A stretch of 64,000 bases of DNA. Source: Spirosoma sordidisoli (GTDB lineage: Bacteria; Bacteroidota; Bacteroidia; Cytophagales; Spirosomataceae). Below are positions 8,062 to 17,005 of this stretch, one piece after another (position 1 is the first letter of the stretch; every line of letters starts with the position of its first letter). The position numbers were made by a program, and so were the translations under genes. Location of the stretch: positions 558,001-622,000 of the forward strand of contig NZ_SBLB01000001.1 of the NCBI RefSeq assembly GCF_004138325.1, written 5' to 3'. The notes under the pieces were generated by a model. It was given only the letters and a program-made list of their open reading frames with translations. It was not told the origin of the DNA and made no database searches.

Positions 8062-11000
8062 TTAGAGTTTCAGCCCCAGGTTGAACCCGAAACTGCGGCT
8101 CGACGGAATGGCCATGTATTCGATACCGGGCAGGGCCGTGCCGCCCGAATACGACAGGGTTTCGGGATCGACATGCGGCACTTTGGACCACACGGCCAGG
8201 TTACGACCAACCAGCGTAAACGTTACCCCCCGCAGCGGCACCCGACCCCAGATTCGATCAGGAATGCTGAAGCCCAGCTGTACTTCGCGGAGCTTGGCGA
8301 ACGAAGCGTCGTACATGACCCCTTCGGCAATGTTGCGCCCGCCGGTCCAGGCCGTGTGCCACTGCCGCGAGTTCAGCTTCACGTCGTTCGGAGCAAAGGT
8401 GGTTGACCCATCGGCATTGGTAACGATTTTGGCGCCCTGCCCAATGACGCCGTTGCCGGGCAGGCTCAGGTCATAGCCATTGGCGCGGCCTTCCAGGGTC
8501 TCGATGATGATACCGCCCTCACGACCCACGGTCTGGGTCTCGGAATACAGTTTACCACCCTGGCGGATGTCGAACAGGAAGCTCAGCCGCAGGTTCCGGT
8601 AGCTCAGGCTATTGTTGATGCCCAGCAGAAAATCAGGGTTGTAGTTACCCAGCTTGATGCGTTCGGTGGTAGCCACCGGCCGCCCGTCGCGGTAGACCAT
8701 CTGCCCCACGTACTGGCCCGATGCGTCGTAGTACGGCTTCGTTGGGTCGCTGTTCTGCACCCGGGCAAACCCGATTCCGTACATATCGCCCATGCGCTCA
8801 CCCACGCGGGCTTCGATGCTGACCCGGCGGCTGGCCATCACGAAGTTCTGAATATTGTCAGAGAGCGAGATAACCTTGCTGCGGTTGGCCGAGAAGTTGA
8901 AATCGACACCCCAGCGCAGGCTGTTAGGCAGCTCGACCGGCACCAGGTTCAGCGCCACCTCTACCCCACTGTTGCGGATCAGACCGGCGTTGATAGCCCG
9001 GCTGTTGTAGCCACTGGTGATCGATAGCGGAATGTTCAGAATCTGGTTGCGGGTGTTGGTCAGGTAATACGACACATCCAGCCCCACCCGGCGTTTGAAT
9101 AGTTTCAGTTCCACACCACCTTCGAACGAGTTGCTGATTTCGGGTTTGAGGTTGAAGTTGGCCAGGCGGTCGGTTTCGCCGTATACCTGGCTGTTGCCGA
9201 ACGGGTCGCTGGGGTTGTACGCCTGGGTAAAGGTGAATGGGTCCGTGTCATTACCTACCGATGCGTAGTTGACGCGGGCCTTCAGGAAGGAGATCGACTG
9301 CGGCAGGGCAATCATCTCGCTCAACACGGCGCTGAGCGCAGCGGAGGGGTAAAAGTAAGAGTTGTCCTGAGTACCCAGCGCCCGGGCATACTCGGGCAGC
9401 GTCAGCGCGCTCGACCAGTCGTTGCGGGCCGTCAGCTCGAGGAACAGGTAATTCCGGAACGCCAGCTGGGCCGACCCGTAGAGCGAGTTTACCCGCTTGC
9501 CAACCAGGCTCTGCGCCACCTGCAGTGGCACCCGCGAGTTGGTCAGGTTGTAGATACCGGGAATATTCAGCTGACCGGCATTGCTCTCCAGGAAATCCGA
9601 TTTCTGCCGCAGCTGGTTGCCGCCAAACGTACCCGACAGGGTCCAGTCGGCATTGAACTCTTTGTTGGCCGTAAACAGAAAGTCGGTGTTGCGTTCTTCG
9701 GTAATGATGCGCGAATCGCGGTACTGTCCAAACGGGAACCGCTGGGTGCTGAACGCCCGCCGGTATTCGCGTTTTTCGCTGCTGTAGTCGATGGCCGTAC
9801 GGCCCTGAACGCTCAGCCAGGGGGTCAGATCGTACTTCAGCGAGGCATTGCCGATCACGCGGTCATACAGTTGTCCATTCGTATTTTCGTAAACCGTTAG
9901 GTAGGGGTTGTCATGGTAGTTGTAGTTCCAGCTGAACTGCCGGGTTCCTTCGAGACCGCGCATCCAGAGGTCCTTCATCGGCTCGAGCTGCACCGAGGGC
10001 GGCAGCCAGCAGTTGAAGAGATACATGATACTTTCGGTACCGTAGCTGATCGATGGGCGGTTGCCGCTTTCGCCCTTGATGTAGCTGACGAACGCATTGG
10101 CCGAAAATTTGGGGGTGAAGTTGTAGCCCCCGCTCAGCGAGGTCGTGTAGCGTTTCAGATCGGTGTTTGGCACGATACCGGTCTGGTTCAGGAGCGTGTG
10201 CGCCAGCCGGAAATTGCCGGATTCATTACTACCCGTCACGGCTACGTTGGTCGTGTTGGTATGGCCCGTCTGCAGAAACTTCTTTAGGTTATCGGTTTCG
10301 GGTACCCAGGCCGTGGGCGTGATGACGCTGCCCGCCGGTGCGTTCAGGTCGCCCCCCCGGAACGGAATGGGCTGGCCGTTGAGCGTGCGGGGTGAGTTGT
10401 ACTGAGGATAGCTTTTGTTGAGCGAGAAGGCAGGCCCCCAGGCTTCGTCGGTTCCGTCGGTCAGGCCGGCTCCGCCCCCGTTGACAAAGGCGAAGTCGCC
10501 CCCGTTGGCGTTCCCCTGTCCGTATACGTTCTGGTATTCGGGCAGCACGAGGGGTGTTTCGAAGGTCTGGTTCGTGTTAATCTCGACCCCGATGCCTTTA
10601 CTGCCGCGGCCTGATTTGGTCTTGATCACAATTACCCCGTTGGCCGCCCGCGCGCCGTAGAGCGCCGACGCAGCCGCTCCCTTCAGCACGTTGATCGACT
10701 CGATGTCGTCGGGATTGACGAAGCTGGCGCCGTTGCCGAAGTCTACTTCGAGGTTGTTACGGCCCGACCCGCTGGTGAGCCCGTTCGAGATCGGCACCCC
10801 ATCAATGACGTACAGCGGCTGGTTTTTGTTGAGATCGACCGAGCGCTCGCCCCGGATCGTGACCCGCGCCGAGCCGCCAATGCCCGATGGGCTACCCACT
10901 ACCGTAACCCCCGCCACTTTACCGGCCAGCTGGTTGGTCACGTTGGTTTCGCGGGCTATAGTCAGCGCACTGCCCTGAATCTCCTGAGTGGCATAACCCA

Positions 11001-11394
11001 GGGCTTTCTTTTCACGCTGGATACCGAGGGCCGTTACTACCACTTCGCCAAGCGTCTGGGCATCGCCCTTCAGCGATACATCGACCGTTGACCGGTTACC
11101 GACCGCCACCTCCTGCGATTCGTAGCCGATGAACGAAAACGTCAGCGTACGGTTAGGACCCGGCACCGTGAGGGTGTACCGCCCGTCGGCTCCGGTGGTG
11201 GTGCCCGTCGTGGTGCCTTTTATGACAATCGATACCCCCGGCAGTGGCTGGTTGTCATCGGCCGAGCTGACCCGCCCGGTAATGGATTGTGCGGTAGCCG
11301 CCAGCCCCGACAGCAGACAAAAAAAGAACGCCACCCAGAGTGGGCGCAAACCGGGCAACGGGGGCGTTAAAGAAGGTAAACAGGTTGATTTCAT
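8062..11394 (-). CDS. SusC/RagA-family TonB-linked outer-membrane transporter
   Basis: The protein has 1110 residues, the usual length of SusC proteins. Residues 1-35 form a signal peptide, then a carboxypeptidase-regulatory-like domain (about 38-115, SITGRVSSADDNQPLPGVSI), the TonB-proximal segment LGEVVVTALG, and a plug (about 130-245) with the SusC signature LYVIDGVPI. The C-terminal barrel ends in an aromatic/leucine strand (FGFNLGLKL). It imports ligands across the outer membrane with TonB energy, together with the SusD 77 bp downstream. A TAnnTTTG-type promoter lies 36-43 bp before the start. Its neighbours (FAD oxidoreductase, PhnX-like and PhnZ-like enzymes) suggest import of a phosphonate compound rather than a glycan; no glycoside hydrolase occurs in the locus. 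Confidence 0.95.
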   Translation of the reverse strand: MKSTCLPSLTPPLPGLRPLWVAFFFCLLSGLAATAQSITGRVSSADDNQPLPGVSIVIKGTTTGTTTGADGRYTLTVPGPNRTLTFSFIGYESQEVAVGNRSTVDVSLKGDAQTLGEVVVTALGIQREKKALGYATQEIQGSALTIARETNVTNQLAGKVAGVTVVGSPSGIGGSARVTIRGERSVDLNKNQPLYVIDGVPISNGLTSGSGRNNLEVDFGNGASFVNPDDIESINVLKGAAASALYGARAANGVIVIKTKSGRGSKGIGVEINTNQTFETPLVLPEYQNVYGQGNANGGDFAFVNGGGAGLTDGTDEAWGPAFSLNKSYPQYNSPRTLNGQPIPFRGGDLNAPAGSVITPTAWVPETDNLKKFLQTGHTNTTNVAVTGSNESGNFRLAHTLLNQTGIVPNTDLKRYTTSLSGGYNFTPKFSANAFVSYIKGESGNRPSISYGTESIMYLFNCWLPPSVQLEPMKDLWMRGLEGTRQFSWNYNYHDNPYLTVYENTNGQLYDRVIGNASLKYDLTPWLSVQGRTAIDYSSEKREYRRAFSTQRFPFGQYRDSRIITEERNTDFLFTANKEFNADWTLSGTFGGNQLRQKSDFLESNAGQLNIPGIYNLTNSRVPLQVAQSLVGKRVNSLYGSAQLAFRNYLFLELTARNDWSSALTLPEYARALGTQDNSYFYPSAALSAVLSEMIALPQSISFLKARVNYASVGNDTDPFTFTQAYNPSDPFGNSQVYGETDRLANFNLKPEISNSFEGGVELKLFKRRVGLDVSYYLTNTRNQILNIPLSITSGYNSRAINAGLIRNSGVEVALNLVPVELPNSLRWGVDFNFSANRSKVISLSDNIQNFVMASRRVSIEARVGERMGDMYGIGFARVQNSDPTKPYYDASGQYVGQMVYRDGRPVATTERIKLGNYNPDFLLGINNSLSYRNLRLSFLFDIRQGGKLYSETQTVGREGGIIIETLEGRANGYDLSLPGNGVIGQGAKIVTNADGSTTFAPNDVKLNSRQWHTAWTGGRNIAEGVMYDASFAKLREVQLGFSIPDRIWGRVPLRGVTFTLVGRNLAVWSKVPHVDPETLSYSGGTALPGIEYMAIPSSRSFGFNLGLKL

Positions 11395-11429
11395 ACATGT
11401 GCAGGTTAGTCTCGAGTAAGTACCAGCCG

Positions 11430-11437
11430 CAAATGTA
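11430..11437 (-). promoter_or_regulatory. Bacteroidota-type -7 box upstream of susC
   Basis: Read on the minus strand the eight bases are TACATTTG, an exact match to TAnnTTTG. The -33 region about 20 nt upstream is only a weak match (ATATTAG). Transcription would begin near 11423, leaving a leader of about 30 nt. It sits in the 159-bp gap that separates the FAD/HAD genes from susC. Confidence 0.5.
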
Positions 11438-11553
11438 TGTCAGCACTGTTACGCTAATATTTCCTGATTATCAATCCTTTATGAACAGAAAAGCCGGATG
11501 ATCACAATAAAATAACAGCTCCATAGGCTTAACCTGCTTGCCCCAGAGCCCGG

Positions 11554-12699
11554 CTACACGCTGACGTTCAGCCACTGCCGAACGGTTTCTTCGGCGAAGC
11601 CAGCGCCCGAGCTCATTCCTTTGCCGCCAATGCCCGTAATGATCCGGATATTCTCGTCGACCGGGTAGTCGAAGATCTCGTCGGGGGTCTGGCTGTAGAA
11701 ACCGGCCCAGGTTTTTCGAACCGTTATCGGAAAGCGGACAATTCGCCGGGCTTCGGCCAGCATGAGTTCGTTGATGAAGTCCTGCGTATGATAGCCCAGG
11801 TCTTCGGCCCGGGTCGCGTCGGCGTATTCGTGCGAGTCGCCGATGATGATCGACCCGTCGACGGCCTGCTTGAACAGGATATGGATACCCCATTCTTTCA
11901 GCGCGGCCAGCTGGGGGGGCGTAGCGATCGACGCGTAGGACGGACACTGCTGGAACGACTCGTACCGCCGAATGGTCAGCCCCGTCAGGATATTACCCGG
12001 CAGCAACAGACCCGCCACCGGCTCGGCCAGCAGCATCTGCAGCTTGCTGACCACCAGACCAGCCTCGGCCAGCACCTCCGGAAACAGCAGCCGCACCTCG
12101 TGTCCGGAGCAGATCAGCACCCGGCTGGCCTGGTACCGCTCCCGGTTGCTGAGGGTAATGATAGCTCCGTTGTAGTTGGACTGGCAGTCGATCACAGCCG
12201 CCCCCGACTGGTACGTTACCCCGTACTTCTGCTGGATAAAGGCGATGAGCCGGTGAATCATCTGTTCCGGTTCGAGACTCAGCTCCTGCGGGAAGTAGAG
12301 CCCACCCCGTACGTAGTCTGCCTGCAGGGCCGGGTACCTATCCAGACACTGCGCCTGACTGAGCAGCTCGCTGGTATAGCCAAGTTGCTGATACCGGTCG
12401 TGCAGCTCGTTGACCAGCGTCCATTCATCGGCGTCCGAAGCCAGGTAGACGGAGCCATTGGCCCGCACCGTCAGCTCGGTTTGCGCCTGAATGTCGCGGT
12501 AGATCTCCAGGCTCCGACGGCCATAATCGAACCAGCGACCCGCCAGTCCCGACGGTACCGCCTGGCCGAAGTTCCGAACGGTGGCGCCCATCGGGTAGCG
12601 GTCTTTCTCGAGTAACAGCACCCGCAGCCCGGCTTTGGCGGCATGATAGGCATGAAACGTCCCCAGTGCACCGGCACCGACAATGATAAGATCGTACAT
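11554..12699 (-). CDS. FAD-dependent amine oxidoreductase of phosphonate catabolism (DAO fold)
   Basis: The protein has 381 residues with an N-terminal Rossmann motif GAGALG at 8-13 and E31 closing the beta-alpha-beta unit, and a C-terminal GIGGKGMSSGAGFAEE flavin-contact segment. The overall pattern is the D-amino-acid oxidase/glycine oxidase family (PF01266), closest to the subgroup known as 'phosphonate-associated FAD-dependent oxidoreductase' (TIGR03364). Members of that subgroup are encoded next to PhnX-like hydrolases and are thought to deaminate aminophosphonates oxidatively to phosphonoacetaldehyde-type aldehydes, replacing the PhnW transaminase. Here the PhnX-like gene is 51 bp upstream on the same strand, exactly this arrangement. 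Cytoplasmic. The precise substrate (aminoethylphosphonate, its N-methyl or 1-hydroxy derivative) cannot be read from sequence. Confidence 0.85.
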   Translation of the reverse strand: MYDLIIVGAGALGTFHAYHAAKAGLRVLLLEKDRYPMGATVRNFGQAVPSGLAGRWFDYGRRSLEIYRDIQAQTELTVRANGSVYLASDADEWTLVNELHDRYQQLGYTSELLSQAQCLDRYPALQADYVRGGLYFPQELSLEPEQMIHRLIAFIQQKYGVTYQSGAAVIDCQSNYNGAIITLSNRERYQASRVLICSGHEVRLLFPEVLAEAGLVVSKLQMLLAEPVAGLLLPGNILTGLTIRRYESFQQCPSYASIATPPQLAALKEWGIHILFKQAVDGSIIIGDSHEYADATRAEDLGYHTQDFINELMLAEARRIVRFPITVRKTWAGFYSQTPDEIFDYPVDENIRIITGIGGKGMSSGAGFAEETVRQWLNVSV

Positions 12700-12750
12700 G
12701 GATAAACGGTTCAGAGAAGCGGCCCGGCCGATAAGGTTCGGACCGACGGG

Positions 12751-13485
12751 TTAGCTGACAACAAAGTAGCGGCTGTCTACCAGCTGGGGCAGATCGACCA
12801 GCGAAGCCAGCAGAAGGTCGTGCGGATAGGTCTCCAGCTGCTCCTGCGTGTGGGTTCCGTTGGTGATACCGAGGTTGAGGCCTACCCCGGCGGCCCGGCC
12901 AGACAGCAGATCGGACGGGGTATCGCCAATGTTGATGACGGCCTTCGGGTTCGTTACGCCCAGCGTGGCCATAGCCCGCTCGATCATGTACGGGTAGGGA
13001 CGCCCCCGCTCTACCTCGTCGCTGGCGATGGACAGCTGGATCAGGCTATCCCGGCTACCGACGCGATCCTGATCGAGGCCGTCGAGCCAGCCCAGCTTGT
13101 CCAGGATGATGTCGGTTACGGTGCGATAAAAGCCTGTTGTCAGCGCTATGGCGATGCCGCGCTCGTGCAGATAGGCGAAGGTATCGAGACAGCCTTCGGT
13201 AGGCGTGGCGCCGTTGGTGGCGTAGTGGTTCTCCAGAATACCCCGGAAAGCCGCGTACGACACATCGACCTGGTGGTTCACGTCGGGGTGCACATCGCCC
13301 AGCTGTTCTTTCCAGAGCGTTTCGAAGACGTACCGTTTGGCCAGCCCCTGCATGGCCAGAATCCGTTCGTCGGTAACGAACAAACCCGTTTCAGCGGCTG
13401 CCAGCGCAAAGCACCGCTCTACTTCGTGGTGGTCGGTAACGGTTGTGCCGGCCATGTCAAAAACCACTAATTCAATTGGTTGCAT
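12751..13485 (-). CDS. PhnX-like HAD hydrolase (phosphonatase-like)
   Basis: This 244-residue HAD protein has the phosphonatase-specific motif I DMAGTT (D10, with Ala at position 12 where most HAD phosphatases have the acid Asp). Motif II is T116/T117, the motif III arginine is R162 in GRPYP, and motif IV is GDTPSD (D188, D192). In the cap, GLAKRYV places K50 where PhnX has the Schiff-base lysine K53 (GLLKIDHV). These features distinguish phosphonoacetaldehyde hydrolase and its PhnX-like sister group (TIGR03351) from phosphoglycolate phosphatases. The reaction would be C-P cleavage of an aldehyde phosphonate delivered by the adjacent FAD enzyme. It is the first gene of the minus-strand run, so the main promoter probably lies in 13486-13582. 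Confidence 0.87.
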   Translation of the reverse strand: MQPIELVVFDMAGTTVTDHHEVERCFALAAAETGLFVTDERILAMQGLAKRYVFETLWKEQLGDVHPDVNHQVDVSYAAFRGILENHYATNGATPTEGCLDTFAYLHERGIAIALTTGFYRTVTDIILDKLGWLDGLDQDRVGSRDSLIQLSIASDEVERGRPYPYMIERAMATLGVTNPKAVINIGDTPSDLLSGRAAGVGLNLGITNGTHTQEQLETYPHDLLLASLVDLPQLVDSRYFVVS

Positions 13486-13582
13486 CGGTCAAATCGGTTA
13501 CGTCAGTTAGGGAAAGAGCGGTAAAGCAACGCAAAGAATCGATACATGCTGTTGGTGAGTCCATTAACAAATAAAGAAATTC

Positions 13583-14827
13583 TTAGGCCATATACCGGGC
13601 TGCGCGCTGCGCTGGGAACCAGGAGGTCAGAATAGTCATCAGAACAACCAGCCCCCCCGTCAGGACAACATCGATCAGATCGAGCCGGACCGGGTACGCA
13701 TCCACGATAGAACTGGGCGTTCCCATACTGACAAACCCGTATTGCTGCTGGAGCAGACAGATTACGATGCCCAGCACCAGCCCCGTAATGGCTCCGGTCA
13801 GCGCAATGATGGCGCCTTCGGTCAGGAAGATCCGCCGTATCATACCCGACGTAGCTCCCATGGCGAACATAATTCCAATGTCCTGCTTTTTTTCGATGAC
13901 CAGCATCGACAGGGAGAAAAAGATGTTGATCGACGCCACCAGAATAATGAACGATAAGGTCAGCGCCACAAAGAGCTTCTCGACCCGGATGGCCCGGTAC
14001 AGATCCCGATTGAGGTCGTCGCGGCTCTGAACGGTCAGTTGAACGGCTGGAGCGGCTTTGCTGACAACGGCTTCCAGGGCCTGTTTGGCAGCCTCCTCAT
14101 CGGTGCCCGGCCGCAGCTGAATTTCCAGACTCGTTACCTCATTGGGCTCGTAGCCGAACAGGGCCCGCGCCACGCTGATTGGCGCCAGCACCACATTATT
14201 GTAATTGGGTACTTCGATATAGAACACCCCCCCTACCGTCAGCGCTTCCCGGTTAAACGCGTTCGGGTTGATGGCGCTCAGCGTCTGGCCACTCTGCGGA
14301 TACAGGATCTCGAGCGGGGTAAGAATATCGACCGGCGAAATGCTCAGGTCGTTGCGTATTCCTTCGGCCACAACGGCATAGTTGACATCGTCCCGACGCA
14401 GCACCAGCTGCCCCTGAATCAGGGTTGAGTCGAGCTGGCTGCGCTGGGTATAATTATCGTCTACCCCCTTCAGCTGTACCACCGCCTGCCCGTCTGTTAA
14501 CCCACTGGCGCGGTAGCGGGCCAGCGCATTATCCTGCGCCACCGCGCTGATGAAGCTGACACCGGGCGTTTGGCGGAGCTGCGACAGGAGCGCCGACGAG
14601 GCAACGAACCGCTTTCCTTCGGCGGGCAGTATGGTCATGTCGGCTTCGAAGTTGCGGAAGAGCTGCCGGTTCAGTTCTTCCATCCCGTTAAACACCGACA
14701 AAACGATGATGAGCGCCATGGTACCCACGCCCACCCCCAGCATCGACAATATCGACAGCCAGCTGATGAAGCTGCGTTTCTTACGCGAAAAAAAGTACCG
14801 GCGGGCGATCCAGGCAGGGAGGTTCAT
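13583..14827 (-). CDS. LolC/LolE-like FtsX-family ABC permease
   Basis: The protein has 414 residues from the ATG at 14827 (MNLPAWIARRYFFSRKK); the upstream extension reads spacer DNA. The architecture is that of LolC/E: one N-terminal transmembrane helix (about 22-48), a long periplasmic MacB-PCD domain (about 50-270), then three C-terminal helices of the FtsX domain with the VIEKKQDIGIMFAMGAT coupling segment. It would extract lipoproteins from the inner membrane with a LolD ATPase; a LolD-like gene occurs at 30911. It lies downstream of rbfA with an 85-bp spacer, a pairing I believe is frequent in Cytophagales. An FtsX permease of other function cannot be excluded. Confidence 0.82.
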   Translation of the reverse strand: MNLPAWIARRYFFSRKKRSFISWLSILSMLGVGVGTMALIIVLSVFNGMEELNRQLFRNFEADMTILPAEGKRFVASSALLSQLRQTPGVSFISAVAQDNALARYRASGLTDGQAVVQLKGVDDNYTQRSQLDSTLIQGQLVLRRDDVNYAVVAEGIRNDLSISPVDILTPLEILYPQSGQTLSAINPNAFNREALTVGGVFYIEVPNYNNVVLAPISVARALFGYEPNEVTSLEIQLRPGTDEEAAKQALEAVVSKAAPAVQLTVQSRDDLNRDLYRAIRVEKLFVALTLSFIILVASINIFFSLSMLVIEKKQDIGIMFAMGATSGMIRRIFLTEGAIIALTGAITGLVLGIVICLLQQQYGFVSMGTPSSIVDAYPVRLDLIDVVLTGGLVVLMTILTSWFPAQRAARYMA

Positions 14828-14834
14828 GCTTACG

Positions 14835-14914
14835 GAGTGAATGAGTAAACAAGTGCGCGGTGAGATTGCATGACGATCGGTTGAATCGCTCAATCACCAT
14901 CTACTCATTTACTC
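14835..14914. repeat. Inverted repeat between rbfA and the LolC-like gene
   Basis: GAGTGAATGAGTA (14835-14847) and an inverted copy at 14902-14914 match at 12 of 13 positions around a 54-base loop. The distal arm overlaps the rbfA stop codon. No U tract follows. Confidence 0.5.
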
Positions 14915-15311
14915 AATTAGTATCGTCGTCATCCTCGGCCGGGGCGGGGGGTATCTCCAGGCCGGCGAAGAGTTTATCCATTTTGTCGGCGTATTCGGCG
15001 GTGTCGTCCAGAAAGAAATGTAGTTCGGGCACAATGCGGAGCTGGTGCCGCACCCGGTCGCCGAGGTGTTGCCGAATCACCTTGCCTTTTTCCTGGATCA
15101 GGTCCAGCAATTCATTCCTGTTTTTGGTGGCCAGAAAGCTCAGGTAGATACGGGCTACGCTCAGATCGGGCGACACCCGCACGTTGGTCACGGTTATAAA
15201 GCCCCCTGGACTGGATGGTCCGTTGAACAGGTGCGGTACCTCGCGCTGGAAAATTTCGCTCAAATCTTTCTGCAACTGGCGGGCAACTTTCTGCTGTCGT
15301 TTCGATTCCAT
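14913..15311 (-). CDS. rbfA: Ribosome-binding factor A
   Basis: This 132-residue protein starts MESKRQQKVARQLQKDL and has the RbfA KH-like fold blocks: ITVTNVRVSPDLSVARIYLSF and LGDRVRHQLRIVPELHFFLDDTAEYADKMDKLF. The length is normal apart from a short acidic tail rich in Pro and Asp. RbfA binds the 30S subunit and assists late 16S rRNA maturation, important in cold growth. It is transcribed away from the membrane-protein gene at 15517 and towards the LolC-like gene. Confidence 0.93.
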   Translation of the reverse strand: MESKRQQKVARQLQKDLSEIFQREVPHLFNGPSSPGGFITVTNVRVSPDLSVARIYLSFLATKNRNELLDLIQEKGKVIRQHLGDRVRHQLRIVPELHFFLDDTAEYADKMDKLFAGLEIPPAPAEDDDDTN

Positions 15312-15511
15312 ATCATCTGTGGTTGAGTCACTATCCAGTCGGTTTAACCCCGGCGGACTGACTTTGTTAATGCAGGCCTCGCCCCGTTCCGGTTACCGGT
15401 CGCCTGGACCGTAAGATCGGCATTGGGGTGGCCATTCGCGCAAATATCCGACGCTTTTTCCGTTCTGCCGAAATTGACCGTAATTTCGCCCTGACCACCG
15501 TTACCCAATAC

Positions 15512-15519
15512 TAGCTTTG
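15512..15519 (+). promoter_or_regulatory. TAnnTTTG-like element at the start of the membrane-protein gene
   Basis: TAGCTTTG matches TAnnTTTG exactly, but it overlaps the TTG proposed as the start codon at 15517 and has no clear -33 partner. Either it is fortuitous, or the gene starts further downstream. Confidence 0.2.
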
Positions 15520-16926
15520 CTTCGTTTTTTTCGTTCATATTACCCCTATCAATACGTCAGTCTGCTGGGCCTATTGGTGCTGATCCGGCTGCCGCTTCTG
15601 CTTCATCCCTTTCCGCTGCTCATTCCGGAGTTAAACTGGCTGCTCGTTGGTGAGCAGATGAACCAGGGGCACCTGCTCTACCGCGACATCTGGGACAGTG
15701 TGAGCCCCTTATCGGCAGCTGTCTACTGGGGGCTGAACGCCCTCTTTGGCCGATCGGCTACCTCTTTGCACGTAGCGGCCACGCTCGTGTCGGTATTTCA
15801 GATTGTATACGTCAATTACCTGACCAACGTGCGCGACTTCTACTCCGACCGCTCGTTCTGGCCTGGTCTGGTATACATGCTGTTTCTGCATCTGTCGTTC
15901 GACTGCCTGACCCTGTCGCCGGTGCTGATGTCGACCAGTTTTCTGCTGCTGGCACTGGGTACGCTCGTCAAGCAGATGGATCGGCGCGGGGCTACCGATG
16001 AAGTGTTCGAGGTTGGGTTTTACATCGGCATAGCCGCGCTCTTTTACCTGCCGTCGGCCCTATTCATCATCTGGGCGGCCATGTCGATGCTGCTGTATAC
16101 AGGGGCTACCTTCCGGCAACACTCGCTGTCGCTGTTCGGGTTTCTGTTTCCGCTGGCGGTTACGATTCTGTTTTATTACCTGAGCGATAGTTTCGACGAT
16201 TTCAACCGCAACCTGCTGTCGTCAGTCTTTCGGGTGCGCCAGTATTCGCTGTCTGACTACCAGTCGCTGGTGGCGTCGCTGCTGATTCCGCTGGGGCTGG
16301 GTGTGCTGGGGTTTCTGAGCCTGTTCAACACCAGCAGTCGGTATGTCAACGTACAGCAGCGGATTCAGCAGATCATGGTGCTCTGGTTTGGCGTAGCCGT
16401 ACTGACCATTGCGCTGATGCCTTTTCTGGCGCCGATGGCCTTTCTGAGCTTTGTGCCTCCGATGGCTTATTTCGCCGTTTTCTACTTCGAAAACGTCCGA
16501 AAACAATGGCTGGCCGAAGTGGGGTTCATCTCCGCTTTCGGGCTTATCCTGCTGTTGTTTTACCAGGGCGCGCTGGGCCTTGTGCCGGGGTCCGATTTTG
16601 GTCGGCTCAGTAAGCTGCAGGTCCGGGCGTCGCCCCTGACGGCTACGATCCGTAACCAGCGGCTGCTGATCATCGGCGAAGACCTGAGCGCCTATCAGTA
16701 TAACCGACCCGCCACCCCCTACCTCAACTGGGACCTGGCCAAGTATGATCTGCGTAACCTGGACAATTACGAAGCCGTGATCAACGTCTTCGACCATTTT
16801 CGGAAAGACCCGCCCGATTACATCATTGACCGCGAAAACGTGGTAGAGAAGCTGTTCCAGCGCGCCCCCGCCCTGGCCGAACGGTACGAAAAAACGGCAA
16901 CGGCTGGCGTATATAAGCGAAAATAA
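15517..16926 (+). CDS. Polytopic inner-membrane protein of unknown function
   Basis: The protein has 469 residues with about ten predicted transmembrane helices. A soluble C-terminal domain follows (about 370-469: LLIIGEDLSAYQYNRPATPYLN and DYIIDRENVVEKLF). The start is a TTG; no in-frame ATG lies upstream, and the first residues (MLRFFRSYYPYQYVSLLG) give a plausible cytoplasmic stub before helix 1. The LYRDIWDSVSPL segment after helix 1 recalls the first periplasmic loop of GT-C glycosyltransferases and of DUF6427-type Bacteroidota proteins, but I do not recognise the family with certainty. The final domain, which ends with a residue pair KRK, could bind a sugar-lipid head group. Divergent from rbfA. 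Confidence 0.75.
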   Translation: MLRFFRSYYPYQYVSLLGLLVLIRLPLLLHPFPLLIPELNWLLVGEQMNQGHLLYRDIWDSVSPLSAAVYWGLNALFGRSATSLHVAATLVSVFQIVYVNYLTNVRDFYSDRSFWPGLVYMLFLHLSFDCLTLSPVLMSTSFLLLALGTLVKQMDRRGATDEVFEVGFYIGIAALFYLPSALFIIWAAMSMLLYTGATFRQHSLSLFGFLFPLAVTILFYYLSDSFDDFNRNLLSSVFRVRQYSLSDYQSLVASLLIPLGLGVLGFLSLFNTSSRYVNVQQRIQQIMVLWFGVAVLTIALMPFLAPMAFLSFVPPMAYFAVFYFENVRKQWLAEVGFISAFGLILLLFYQGALGLVPGSDFGRLSKLQVRASPLTATIRNQRLLIIGEDLSAYQYNRPATPYLNWDLAKYDLRNLDNYEAVINVFDHFRKDPPDYIIDRENVVEKLFQRAPALAERYEKTATAGVYKRK

Positions 16927-17005
16927 AATAGGTTTGTAGTATTCGGTTGCTGGCTGACTATAGCCGTTAGCTGACAACCGGCCCCAACCGCAACCCCAGC
17001 TACCC

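Noticed and set aside
13486-13582. Promoter TTTATTTG before the PhnX-like gene
   Set aside because: Matches TAnnTTTG at seven of eight positions but lies at the end of the upstream gene with no -33 partner; too weak to list, although a promoter is expected here.
15344-15538. 64-codon minus-strand frame between rbfA and the membrane-protein gene
   Set aside because: Lies wholly in the divergent promoter region and overlaps the TTG start; no hydrophobic or domain pattern, composition consistent with chance.
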